Source: Rapana venosa (taxonomy: Eukaryota; Mollusca; Gastropoda; Neogastropoda; Muricidae). From it: 64,000 nucleotides of DNA. The translations under genes were made by a program, and so were the position numbers. The DNA is taken from positions 6,266,911-6,330,910 of the forward strand of contig CM054145.1 of NCBI GenBank assembly GCA_028751875.1. The letters run 5' to 3'. This document shows, piece by piece, positions 35,897-46,264 of this stretch. Below the pieces are notes generated by a model, which was not told where the DNA came from, did not search any database, and saw only the letters and a program-made list of their open reading frames with translations. Position 1 is the stretch's first letter; each line of letters starts with the position of its first letter.

Positions 35897-38746
35897 GTAG
35901 GCTTACTGTTTATAATCTCTTTCTTTGTTTTTTCAGAACTCAGTTTTTTAAAAGTCTGAGTCAGTAAAAGTCAAGGTAAAGGTGTTCCCATAACCTATAT
36001 CAATATACGGTTGTAGGGGAGCAAGGTGTCAGAGACCTCAGCTTCTCCAGGGGCCAGCATATTGAGGGCGGTGCCCATCTCCTCTCCCTCGCTGTTTTTA
36101 CCTTTGACACTCTTAGGGGCAGGGGTACCCATTTACAGCTGGGTGAACTGGGGGACTGTACTACTACTACTCTAAAGCCAAGGCACGCAAACGGTCACCC
36201 ATCCACTTGGTAACCACGCTCGATGCTGCTTAACATTGGCTTGGGGAAAGTGAGTGGTCTGACCGCTGAGCTATCCTGTCCCCTAAAGTCTTATTAATGT
36301 CAAATGAAAAAGTTTTTGCTTCGCAACTTTCTCTTGCAGCCACTTAGAGATTAGGAGATGAAAGTGAAAAGCCTGAATATCTCTGTAAAGCAGAAATAAC
36401 ATTTTCATATCAGATTATATTGATTCTGAAACATTGTGTGCATGTCAGGAATTTTTTTTTTTGGTCAGCCCATACTCTGCTTTATTATACATACAGAAGT
36501 CACATCACTAATGAGGAAGTGAAGCCAGAATTAAAAACACCATCCGACCATATGAAGAGCTCCTGACTTCAGTGCAAAGACCCAAACTAAAGTGGTTTGG
36601 GCAGGTCACACCAACATCTGGACTGGTCAAGACTGACCTACAGGGAACAGTACAAGGAGGAAGAAGAAGAGGGAGACACAGAAAACAATGGGAAGACAAC
36701 ATTAGAGAGTGGACTGACGTTGAGTGGAGCGAATTGCTACGGGAAACAGAGGACCGAAACAGAGGACCACCGGGAGTGGAGGAAGCCGGTTGCAAAATTT
36801 TCATTAGTGCCCCCACGGTCCAAGGGACTATGAGATAGATAGATAGCGACTAAAAGGCTTTAAAAGGCTAGACACAGATAATCCTGTGGGTGGAAGCATA
36901 TAGCAGAGTGGACAAATTCATCAGACCTTCCAATTTGCTGCTAAGCCTCTTCCCCCACTTCTCCTACCCCCAACCCTGTACATCTCCCACTTTAAGATCA
37001 AACTTAGCCATGGTACTGACGAGAATGGACCAAGAAGACATACAATAGACAAGGAGGTGACAGTCCGAAAAAACAAAAAAAAAGAGAACAAGGCAAAAAC
37101 AATGAGAGATAGGAAAGAGGGAATTTTAAAAACAATTTTAAGAATGTGGGGATGCTATTTATACTGACAGTAGTGACAGCGTCCCCCCTCCCCAAGCATC
37201 CCCACGGGGAAAGAAGTTTATTAGATGTAGTTAGTTAACCACAGTTGTCAATTTCCCCCACTTTCAGCTATTGTCAACTGCTACCCATTCCATCCCATTC
37301 CAGCTGGAGCTAATCATTATAGCAGGAACTGACCGCACTTGAACTTGGTGAAAGACAGGGACATGCTAATGTTATCACTGGACCCTTGACTGAGTTATGC
37401 ACACTGTGCACAGCTGTCAGTTTCCCCCACTTTCAGCTCCTTTCAGCTGCTATCCATTCCATCTAAGCTGGTACTAATTATAGCAGGAACTGACCACACA
37501 TTGACTTGGTAAAAGGAAGGGGCTAATTTTAGCACTGGGCCCTGGACCCTTGACTGAGTTATGCTGGATTTGCACGCTGTGTGTGTAATGCTCTCTCAAG
37601 TCATTAAATGAAAATTTCCGTAACATGTTTTTGGTGTATGTGTTGGTATATTTTAAAAAAAAAGGTGTTTGCTACTTTCTTTGGTTCAGGACCCCTCAGA
37701 AATCAAATTCACGGCCAGCCCGCCGACATGCAACAAGAAGGGGGAACTCGTGTTTGAAGACACGCCAGACTTTCGCCCCAACATGACCCCCAAAGAGGTC
37801 ATGCAAGCGGGCAGCTTTGGAGGCACATACTTCAGGCCTATCAAGTCAGGAGTGACTGGTAAATTTGAAAGTTTCTTGTGTGTGTGTGTGTGTGTTGTTC
37901 CTTAGCCAGAGCCTAGAGGTTCACCAGTGGTGAGATTTTGTGTATGCGAAAGTTTTTTTCCCCATCATGAAGGTAGCCACATTCCGACTTCAGGGATGTA
38001 TGCTGGGTTTGTTCATGTTTCTGTAACCCATCAAATGCTGACACGAATTAGGGGATCTTTAACTCAATGGAGTCGCAGTGAAATGGATCCCGCCATTTTG
38101 TGGTGATGCATGAATTTGGCTATATTTGAAAAATTCAGCAGATTTACCCAACATAATAATGACATACACATTATACATCATTGAAAAGTTTATGTCTACT
38201 TTTGAGATTGTTTCACAGTTTTTCAATAGATGACTGTATTTGTCTTTTACAAATTTTCAAAATATGTCACTGAATGCTGAAAAATAAAAAGTTTTGAAAA
38301 TTAGGTATGCTTATTTGACATGGCTTGAACTGTTTATCAACTAGATGCCTTCAAGCAATGTGATGATTTTTCACCAAAGTAAAGTTCCCTGAAGTTGGCT
38401 GAATCCATCTGATGTAACTTTTTGCACTATACAATTTTTGTTTTTAAAATCATAACACTGGAGAGCTGAAATCCCAAAGAATACGCTTGTCAACATGTCA
38501 AAGTAAAGTAGCCAACACATGCAAACTAGGCAAGCTTATAGTCAAGGAAAGCAACTGTGTTTAGAAAAATGATTGCCCTACAGGCCAGAGTACTTTCCCT
38601 TCAGTTGAACATCGCTTGGTGTATTAAAATAAATTCGTAATTCCGCCAAATCTTAAGCTTCGGCACGTCACAGTGAAGGAGGGGAGTGCCGAAGCTTAAG
38701 ATTCAGCACAACCTCATTGAGTTAATGTGCATGTTTGATCTTCTCC

Positions 38747-38784
<38 letters not shown>

Positions 38785-41700
38785 ATATTAAATATATATT
38801 ATGTACACAATAGGGATTTAGGCACAAGAAGGTCTGCATTTGAAGTTGATCTGGGAGATCCTAAAGATCTCTACCCTTAATTTCACAATGACACTGCCAA
38901 GATTCAAACCCACGACTTCATGGACTCATGGGATTGGCGTTGGATAGTCTTAACCACTCGGCTACAGTATCTCTCAGAATGGATTTGCTTTTTGTTGTTG
39001 AAGCTTTTTAGTTGAGTTTTTGATCCACTCTTTAGACTCTGTGTGTGTGAGTAGTTTTTTTTTTTTTCATTTTTTTTTTCAAAAAGTGTGTGTACATATA
39101 TGCATGCACCCACATACATGATGCGCATGCTTACTCTCTCTCACAGATATACACATACACACACGCATGCATGCATGCACACATACACATACACTCACAC
39201 ACTCACACACACACAAACATACAGTACACACTCACACACACTCATGCACTCAAATGTGCATACATGCACGCACCCACATCCACCCACCACTGAAACACAC
39301 ACACACAAAACACCCCTCCCCCCCTCCCACACACACACACAGAAAGACAGACTTACACCCCCACACACACACATACCTATTGTGAACAAATCCGGAATCA
39401 AGGACAGAAGCTTTTATCATACACATCTCTGCACACAACAAATGGTGCTGTGCTTTTTCTTGACATTGTGGAGTTATATACATTCTCTCTCTCTCTCTTT
39501 CTCACTCTCTTTTTGTCTTTGTTTGTATCAGGGAAAAGCTATTCTGGAGTGTGGAAGGAGCTCCCTAAAGACTGGCTGGAAGGCCTCAACATCGCTAAAC
39601 AAGTAGGTATAGTACTTACTTGTTGAATTGTTTCTGTTCTCAAACAACAATTAATTTTTCTGTTCTTATTTTTTGTATTAAGTTTCACATGGGGTTTGGT
39701 GGTATAGACATTTGTGAAATCTAAGTGTGATTCAGTAGTATTTCTGGTTAAAACTGATTATTTGTGATGCTGCATCTGAAAATCAAGGATAAGTCACCAG
39801 CTGAAGTTTCATGTTAAAGTGAACACCGCTTAAGTCACTGATCACCTGGAGACTGGAGCGTGTGTATCTAAAAAAGTAATAAAGATAATTGAAATCTGTT
39901 TTTGTGTCTTGTTCAGAGTGATCTCTTCCTTTAGATTACACTTCAACCTCATTTTCTGAATTTCAACCCTTGGCCATGATTTTGGCATGCAGCATCACAT
40001 TTCTTTGCTTTAAGGTTTTCAAAGAAATTGTTTTATCATTATTTTTGTGGAATAAGATGGGGACAGGATAGCTCAGTGGTCAGAGCACCAGTTTTCCCCA
40101 AGCTAAGGTTAAGCAGCATTGAGCATGGTTACCAAGTGGATGGGTGACTGTTTGTGTGCCTTGGCTTCAGTGCAGTCCCCCCAGTTCACCCAGCTATGCA
40201 TGGGTACCTGCCCTCTTTAGGGACAGGGAAGGTAAAGCAGCGAGGGAGAGGAGATGGGCACCGCCCTCAATATGCTGGCCCCTGGAGAAGCTGAGTCTCT
40301 GATGCCTCGCTCCCCATCGACTGCATTGGTTTTGGGAACACCTTTTCATCACCTTATAAAAACCACGTCTTTCTCTTTTACTTTGTGTAATTTTTTTTCG
40401 TCCCTCAGCTAAACCTACTAGGTTTACCAGTGGTGAGATTTTGTGTATGCTACCCTTCTTGCCTACCATGAATGTAGCCGCATTCTGACTTCGGGGACAT
40501 ATGCTGGGTATGTTCATGTTTCTGTAACCCCCCCCCCCCCCAGAACGTTGACATGAATTATGGGATCTTTAACATGCATATTTTAATCTTCTGCTTGTGT
40601 GTACACACGAAGGGAATTAAGGCACGGGCAGGTCTGCACTTGAAGTTGACCTGGGAGATAGTGAAGATCCCCATCATTAATTCACAAGACGCTGCTGAGG
40701 TTTGAAACCATGACTTCATATACTCATGGGGTTGAAGTCAAAAGGTCTCAACCACTTGGCTATAGCGTCCACCCCTTTCTGTATGAAAACGACATGAAAG
40801 GTATTTTATTTTATTTTATTTTTTTAAAATTCTTTTTTATCGAGGATAATGGAATAAGCACTTATATGCTTTTTTACATCCAGTCCCTGTGTGTATGCGG
40901 TTTTGTAAATTCTGTCATCTGTTCCCACCGGCACACAATGGCCTACTCTTCCGAAAAAGCGAAACAGGATTTAACGTGTGCGCAAGATGTTCTGCATGCG
41001 TTCGCACACGGGGCCTCGGTTTATAGTCTCATCCGAAGGACTTTTGGGGAGAGTGGAGTCTGCACTGATGTTAACTCCAGGGGAAAATATCCCCTTCAAC
41101 GGGAATCGAACCCGGGCCGTCAGATTGTGAGCGCAATGTTCTGACCACTAGGCTATCCCGTCCCCCCATTATGTTTCATGTTCCTGTATACTCTTTCTCT
41201 TGAACAGGTGTCCTCATCAAAGTATGACGAAGGTGTCAACACGTACAAGAGCAAGTGTGGGGGCAGCCTGGAGATGTGGGAGTCTAGTGGCTGGATACAC
41301 AAGCAGGACCCCTATGGTTGGTTCCAGTGGTACTGCAGGTCAGTCAGCTGGGTTTTATGTATTTTTAATTTTTTTAATTTTATGCTGTTATTTCGAGGAT
41401 AATGGAATAAGCACTCATATGTTTTCTTACATCCAGTCCCCGTATATATACCGTTTTGTAAATTTTGTGCCAGCGGCACACAATGGCCTACTCTTCCAAA
41501 AAGTGGAACAGGTTTTAACCTGTGCACAAGATGTCCTGCATGCATTCACACACAGGACCTCAGTTTACAGTCTCGTCCAAAAGACTTAACCCTAGTAGCG
41601 CTGAATATGCAGCAACAAGCCTCACTTCTATTGGCTGAATTAACATTGGCTAGCATTGTTTTGGAGGAGGGTGGGCTCAAACAACCCTTGATATTGATAT

Positions 41701-44048
41701 GTAAAACTGAATTAAATGTGTTAAGCTATATATCACTGGAAAGAACAGATAATATGCTTTTAAATGAGTGTAATTTTATAATAATGTGTAGTGATTATGA
41801 TTATGTAAAAAAAAATCCAAAAAAAAAAATCATGTGCGCACTACTGATCACTGTTCCATCGTCAGGGCCCCAGATCGATTTTAACACGAAAAGCAAAGTT
41901 CTTGCGGTGCATAAATGTCATGATTAGGTAAACACTATTTCTTGACATGTATCGCTTTAACGGTCACCAAATACTCGGAAAAGTTCAGCGAAAGGATCGA
42001 CGCCATCATGACCGTCATGGCGGAATGTGCGAAGTGGTGGCTTTCTATGATGAAAATACAAAGATCGCTTGATTTCATGTAATGCAAAGTATTCAGCAGC
42101 ATAGCGATTTGACTGAACAACAGTTATTTCGAAGCCTCGTTGCGTCAAAATAAAGTAAAACAATCTGTGACGTCGAAATCGCCGAGTAGCGAAGAAGTCC
42201 ATCCAGCAAAAACTAGCACCGCTCGATTCAGTCCGATCGCGATCGATTTTTACCAAGTTTTTCAAAAATATTCCACAATCCTTACCTCATCATCTCTCTC
42301 ATTGTTTATTTCAACCAAATCCAGCCTCTAAAACTCCTCCTGGCTGTCAATATTGTAAAAAAGCTCGAAAAACGCTTGAAGAAATTCTAGTGCAAACACT
42401 GGCCGCCATTTTTGTTGAAGACGATCTCGGCTGGTCCGAAAAAAAAAAAAAATACACTCTTAACCAACCAGATTCTTCGTTGCTTGTGTGTGTCAAACGA
42501 CCTTCACCCCTTTCTGCGGGCCTACAACGGCCTTAACATTCATTGGCTGACCTTTGAAAGCGAAAGTAAGCTTTCAACTATGACCACCCACGTCATCCCG
42601 GAATATTCCGGGATCCGCCACACAGCCTAGACCCGCCTTTACCGGAATATTCCGGGAACCGCGCTACTAGGGTTAAGGGGAAGCGGAGTAGGCACTGATG
42701 TTAACTCCAGGGGAAAGTATTCCCTTGAATGGGATTCTAACTCAGGCAGCAGATAAGATGGGAGAGCAAGAGAGGCATGCACTTTTCTTCTTCGAACGCT
42801 CAGGCAGCAACTACTGTTTTTCTGTCTAATGAGTGAAAAAGCGTTGCGCTGCCGTTGCGTGCCTTCTGCTTTGTCGAACGCTCTAGCAGCAACCGTTGTC
42901 ATCAGCCACATGAGTGCTAATGTGTTGTGCTGCCTGAGAGAATCGGGCTTTTCCTGTCTGATATGAGTGAAAATGTTACAGTTGGTCACTAAGAACAATG
43001 TTGTTTTAAGGAATCTGGTTTGGGTTTTGTCTCAGTTTATGTGTTACTGATGTGGTTTTTTCCCACAATGAGGTGCCCGTCCTGGGTTGACCCTTATGGT
43101 TGACCAGGGCGTTGATATAAGGAAGGACAGTAGAGTTGGTTTTATACCCTGTTTTAATCTGTATATAGCTGTGCAGTTTTAATCTGAGATAAGTTTATGA
43201 GGTGACAGCCCTGATATGGCCTCTGTGGTCAGCTTGATAAACAACAGGATTGGATTGGAGAGGCATGTACTTCTTTGAACGCTCAGACAGCAACTACTGC
43301 TTTTCTGTCCTAGAAGGAAAAATGCATTGTGCTGCCATTATGTGCCATTTTCTTCTTTGTTGAATGCTCAGGCAGCAACTATTGTCATCTGTTTAAAAAA
43401 AAAAAAAAAAAAAAAGTCATCTGAGCGCTTTGATTTGTTGCTTTACAAGATTCAGCGCTATATAAATTCCATACATTATTATTATTATTATTATTATTAT
43501 CTGCTACACGAGTGAAAATGCATTGCTCTGCTGTAAAGCGCCTGACAAGTCAAGCCCACCTCATTCAACTTCAGCGTGGGAGAGTACTGTATCTTTTAAG
43601 TCTTTCTTGGAAAAAAAAGAGCAGGAGAATGGACAAAGAAGGTAGAAAGTAGGTGACAGGAAGAGAAGGAACAAGGCAGAAACAGAGAGAGGAATAGAAA
43701 AGGATTTTTTTTAGCACAGAATGCCCAGAAGGTGGGGATGCTATTTATACTGACATCTTACAAATGACACACCATAAGGTTTCATACGCAACTGTGTTGG
43801 ACAGGTTTTACCAAGGACGACGCACGTGTGATGACGATCGCCAGATCGGACGATGGCTGCGCTGCGCTGGACCTACAGGGCGATGGAGGAACAACCTGAT
43901 CTCCAAATGCGTGAAGAGCGGAGCCGCCTACAACAGCCACTCCGTCTCTCCTGTCGTGCGACAAACGCTGCAGCACTGGGGGTACCAGCTGACACAGAGT
44001 GACTACGAGGCCTACGCTAAAGTCATGAAGCGCAAAGGCTTGGCTTGA
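35690..44048 (+). CDS. Conserved protein of unknown function (5 coding exons)
   Basis: Five exons join in frame to 273 residues: 35690-35896, 37690-37858, 39532-39602, 41208-41338, 43805-44048. All introns are GT..AG. Residues 1-69 are low complexity: basic and serine-rich, then an acidic DDDD patch, then Lys/Thr-rich, resembling a nuclear-type tail. Residues 70-273 form a dense domain: PDFRPNMTPKEVMQAGSFGG, TYFRPI, WKELPKDWLEGLNIAKQV, YDEGVNTYKSKCGGSLEMWE, SGWIHKQDPYGWFQWYCRFY, RQIGRWLRCAGPTGRWRNNL and VVRQTLQHWGYQLT. There is no signal peptide or membrane segment. I dimly recall similar uncharacterised proteins in fungi and algae, but cannot name the family or assign a reaction. The start ATG is the first after a plausible acceptor (TGTGTGCAG), so an upstream noncoding exon is likely. 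The gene is divergent from SEC63. Confidence 0.88.
35970..36283 (-). mobile_element. SINE-C copy
   Basis: Reverse-oriented relative of 40059-40346 within intron 1 of the unknown gene. Both the 5S-like part and the TAGCTCAG head are recognisable. Confidence 0.75.
36515..36850 (+). mobile_element. Non-LTR retrotransposon 3' fragment
   Basis: Intron 1 of the unknown gene. Encodes LKWFGQVTPTSGLVKTDLQG and RRRGRHRKQWEDNIREWTDV, the same LINE C-terminal region as 17276-17513. Ends in (GATA)n at about 36832-36845. Confidence 0.78.
37003..37205 (+). mobile_element. Repeat-D copy, partial
   Basis: GAATGGACCAAGAAGACATA to GGGGATGCTATTTATACTGA, opposite orientation to the SEC63 copies. In intron 1 of the unknown gene. 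Confidence 0.6.
37235..37600. repeat. Repeat-F, two tandem copies
   Basis: Two diverged units in tandem, each with CCCCCACTTTCAGCT and CTGACTGAGTTATGC-like ends, immediately before exon 2 of the unknown gene. Confidence 0.65.
37690..37858 (+). CDS. Unknown protein, coding exon 2
   Basis: Residues 70-125, with PDFRPNMTPKEVMQAGSFGG then TYFRPIKSGVT. Acceptor TTGGTTCAG, donor GTAAAT. The next intron hosts a nested TTAA element. Confidence 0.9.
38063..38721 (-). mobile_element. 0.66 kb TTAA element nested in a SINE
   Basis: A 659-bp insertion between TTAA at 38059-38062 and 38722-38725 in intron 2 of the unknown gene. Short inverted ends: CTCAATGGAG and, inverted, CTCAATGAGG. It separates two halves of a SINE-B copy whose intact equivalent reads GATCTTTAACATGCATATTT near 40567. 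Near one end, two perfect inverted 18-bp arms (38649-38666, 38686-38703) each contain CTTAAG. Confidence 0.82.
38649..38703. repeat. 18-bp inverted repeat, subterminal
   Basis: Perfect 18-bp arms with a 19-nt loop; each arm has overlapping CTTAAG and AAGCTT palindromes. CTTAAG centres lie 24.5 and 67.5 bp from the element end. Confidence 0.9.
39090..39390. repeat. (CA)n-rich region
   Basis: Interrupted CA/CATG repeats in intron 2 of the unknown gene. The long ORFs here are low-complexity shadows. Confidence 0.9.
39532..39602 (+). CDS. Unknown protein, coding exon 3
   Basis: Residues 126-149, SYSGVWKELPKDWLEGLNIA ending KQ. Acceptor TGTATCAG, donor GTAGGT. Its phases fit both neighbours. Confidence 0.9.
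40059..40346 (+). mobile_element. SINE-C, tRNA-like head fused to 5S-rRNA-like segment (full copy)
   Basis: Begins GGGGACAGGATAGCTCAGTG with an A-box-like TAGCTCAGTGGTCAGAGC. At about 40097-40163 it continues with AAGCTAAGGTTAAGCAGC and CCAAGTGGATGGGTGACTG, which match the 5S rRNA internal promoter region (A and C boxes). A body of about 180 bp of unknown origin follows. Confidence 0.75.
40405..40775 (-). mobile_element. SINE-B copy
   Basis: Near-complete reversed copy ending CAACCACTTGGCTATAGCGT. It supplies the uninterrupted form of the 38 kb insertion site. Confidence 0.75.
40830..41166 (-). mobile_element. SINE-A copy
   Basis: Immediately upstream of exon 4 of the unknown gene. Nearly complete, with CGGGAATCGAACCCGGGCCG as the reversed B-box region. 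Confidence 0.78.
41208..41338 (+). CDS. Unknown protein, coding exon 4
   Basis: Residues 150-192, YDEGVNTYKSKCGGSLEMWE and SGWIHKQDPYGWFQWYC. Acceptor TTGAACAG, donor CAG/GTCAGT. Confidence 0.92.
41380..42760 (-). mobile_element. SINE-A copy split by the 1.1 kb element
   Basis: The body reads from 41388 to 41589, then resumes at 42673 with GGGGAAGCGGAGTAGGCACT. Removing 41590-42672 and one TTAA restores the repeat order seen in other copies. Confidence 0.8.
41590..42672 (-). mobile_element. 1.1 kb non-autonomous TTAA element, copy 2
   Basis: A 1083-bp element in the last intron of the unknown gene, inverted relative to copy 1. TTAA copies at 41586-41589 and 42673-42676. It splits a SINE-A copy. 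The palindromes lie at 42639-42658 (one mismatch) and 42595-42614, the same distances from the end as in copy 1. Confidence 0.9.
42760..43775 (+). mobile_element. Repeat-D cluster
   Basis: Head pieces at 42785-43000 (two diverged), then a longer copy from 43255 interrupted by Repeat-E and ending GGTGGGGATGCTATTTATAC. It lies directly before exon 5 of the unknown gene. Confidence 0.6.
43423..43501 (+). repeat. Repeat-E copy 3, inside a Repeat-D copy
   Basis: Core plus ATT run, preceded by a 21-nt A run. It interrupts Repeat-D between GTCATCTG and CTACACGAG. Confidence 0.85.
43805..44048 (+). CDS. Unknown protein, coding exon 5 and stop
   Basis: Residues 193-273 and TGA. Contains RQIGRWLRCAGPTGRWRNNL and SPVVRQTLQHWGYQLTQSDY. 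Marked GC and codon bias compared with the flanking introns supports real coding. Confidence 0.92.
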
Positions 44049-44315
44049 ACGCTGCATGATATCCCAGAAGTCGGAATGCGGATACCTTAACGGTGGGAGG
44101 TGGGGGTGAAGGGTCGTATATGCTAAAGTCAGTGCAAAAGTCCCAGAGCGTATTCGGGATGGGTTTTGTGTTTTATTGATCTGAGATATCTCAGGGAAAA
44201 TGACTCGGGAATTGTAAAATCTTTTGAAACCTTGTCCTGAAGAAGCATTGTCAGTTAAGTGAGCCTGCCAAATGTCATGTATTTGTGAAGGCATTTTAAG
44301 GTAATGCAGTATTAA

Positions 44316-45026
44316 CCTCTTGACTGCCGAGTGCAAGTGCATCCTATATGCCAGGGAATAAAATTCTCATGTACCACTTGCTATGTTCATGTCCCTCTAA
44401 CTCAGAAATTACTACATGAATAATCCTGCTAGTCTGCCCAATGACAGTATATATATCGTAGATTGCTTTGAGGCAAGCTCAAATTAGTTAGCATGATATT
44501 TCACCACGAAGATATATTTAAAATGTAAAAAATCGACAAAAAATACACTTTCTTCATCACCACTGTCTTTCTGAGTACCTCCATCTCAATATCGTCAAAC
44601 ATAAGTCCAGGCAAATTCTCAGTCATTTTTTTTGGTAAATGCACAATCTCCTGAACCATACATGATTGTTTTCATCACTGTCAGGTTTATCTAAAGTTTT
44701 ATTTGCCACTTTTTCAGCTGTGTAAAGTTATTGATACCTTCAACGAGAAGTGTCAGCCATCTTGAACAAGAACTGCCCAAGCAGTCATGCATAATAACAC
44801 AAAATACGAGCTAAAAAACGATCGTTTTTGCCACGGTTTTAGCAGCTGGACGTTGCCAAGCAACAGGAGAGTGATCGCCTATAATTTTGGAGTTCTTTCC
44901 CTTTAACTGTAGTCAAGGAAGCTGGCTTGTTTACTTCGGTTTGAAACCCTAGAAATTTTCCGGGTTGTAAGCGTATAGAGTGCACATTTAGCCTCAGAAA
45001 ATTTCCGGGGTGGGGCAGTCTAGTAG
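44316..45026 (-). mobile_element. 0.71 kb non-autonomous TTAA element, copy 2
   Basis: A 711-bp inverted relative of 31786-32494, placed 267 bp after the unknown gene's stop codon. TTAA at 44312-44315 and 45027-45030. Palindromic GAAATTTC-type sites sit near 45001 and 44957, partly decayed. Confidence 0.88.
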
Positions 45027-45477
45027 TTAAACACAATCTCTCTCTCTCTCTCTCTCTCTGTGTTTTGTTTTGCTGCATGTATTTGAATGTGGGCCCCTGT
45101 GGTGATGCCAGGGACCTGGTGGGGGGGGAGGGGGGGGGGGGGGGGCATATATACAAAAATCTCACCATTGGGGGGGGGAGGGAGAGAAAGAGAGAATGAC
45201 AGGTGTGTTTTTATCACTTCATGAGAGAAAACCTATGTAATCCCATAGACATTTATCAAGGCAGCTCACGTGAACAAATAAATATTTTGTATTCCTATGC
45301 TCAAATTTCTTGTGGAGGCTGTTGTGTGTGTGTGTGTGTGCATTGTCAGAGGAGCTAGGGTCGTGTTTTAAGTTCAATGTAAAGGTGTAAAAGTGGATCA
45401 GTGGGAAGTGTGCGGAGGTTTTATCCCTGTTTGGGCCCAAAACTTTTCCCCCATCCGCTAGTCCATGAGCGGTGGTC

Positions 45478-45800
45478 TGGGTGCTAGTCTTCCGGATGAG
45501 ACGGTAAACAGAGGTTCTGTGTGTTACACAATATTATTTAGTGCAGGTAAAAGAACCCACGGCAACAAGAGAGTTGTCCCTGGCAAAGTTCTCTAGTAAA
45601 AAAAGGCATTCTGACAGGGAAACAAATACAGTGGTAGACAGAAAAAAGAGCGCTTTTATTTGTTCCTTTACAAGATTCAGCGCTATATAAATTCCATACA
45701 TTATTATTATTATTATTATTAAAATGATGGGTGGTGTTGCGCTCTTCCCGGGGAAGAGAGCATCCCGAATTACACGCAGAGAAATCTGCTATGACTTTGA
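45478..45800 (+). mobile_element. SINE-G, widespread marine-invertebrate type
   Basis: GATGAGACGGTAAACAGAGG, AAAAGAACCCACGGCAACAA, GTTGTCCCTGGCAAAGTTCT, and after the nested Repeat-E, CGAATTACACGCAGAGAAAT. From memory this body occurs in many marine invertebrates; family name not asserted. Confidence 0.65.
45649..45721 (+). repeat. Repeat-E copy 4, inside SINE-G
   Basis: Core with a few changes plus ATT run, placed within the 45478-45800 SINE. Confidence 0.85.
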
Positions 45801-46150
45801 GTGGTTTAAAATAAAATTTAAAAAATATATAAATTTGAATACTTGAATGGCTTGTATAAGAAATGAGATGGGTGAGTGAACAAGAGTGTTTTTGGTTTTG
45901 TTTGGGTTTTCAGTTTGTTTTGTTCTTACTCGTATGTTTTATCATCGTTTTGAAATGAATTACTGTCAAAAATTGTTTTGTTATAAGTATCTTATGTGGT
46001 TTTTGCACATGCTCAATTTATTTTTTATTTTTGTTGATGTCATCTTGGATTGGATTTTTTGTTTTTGTTTTTTAGGAACCTGTTTTATAAACCCAAATTT
46101 TGGAGTGACATTTTTATATCATTTTGGGCATATATCAACATTGTTGTGTA

Positions 46151-46156
46151 AATAAA
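46151..46156 (+). terminator. Candidate poly(A) signal for the unknown gene
   Basis: AATAAA after a T-rich stretch (45880-46150). Using it would imply a 2.1 kb 3' UTR containing a TTAA element and a SINE. An earlier AATAAA at 44357-44362 lies inside the inserted TTAA element. Confidence 0.3.
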
Positions 46157-46264
46157 AGCTGACATAAGAAAGTGCATCTTGTCAATTTTTTTTTAAATGA
46201 TTGCTTTCCTTGCTTGTGTGTGTGAGTGTGTGTGTGTGTGTTATTTATTTATTTATTTATTCTT

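Larger units (their letters stand above)
37901..38975 (-). mobile_element. SINE-B copy split by the 0.66 kb element
   Basis: The tail part is 37901-38062 and the head part 38722-38975, with reversed A-box-like CTTAACCACTCGGCTACAGT. An (AT)n tract expands it at 38748-38810. Confidence 0.75.

Noticed and set aside
40097..40163. 5S rRNA gene
   Set aside because: Only the internal-promoter part is matched, with insertions and no 5' portion; it is part of SINE-C.
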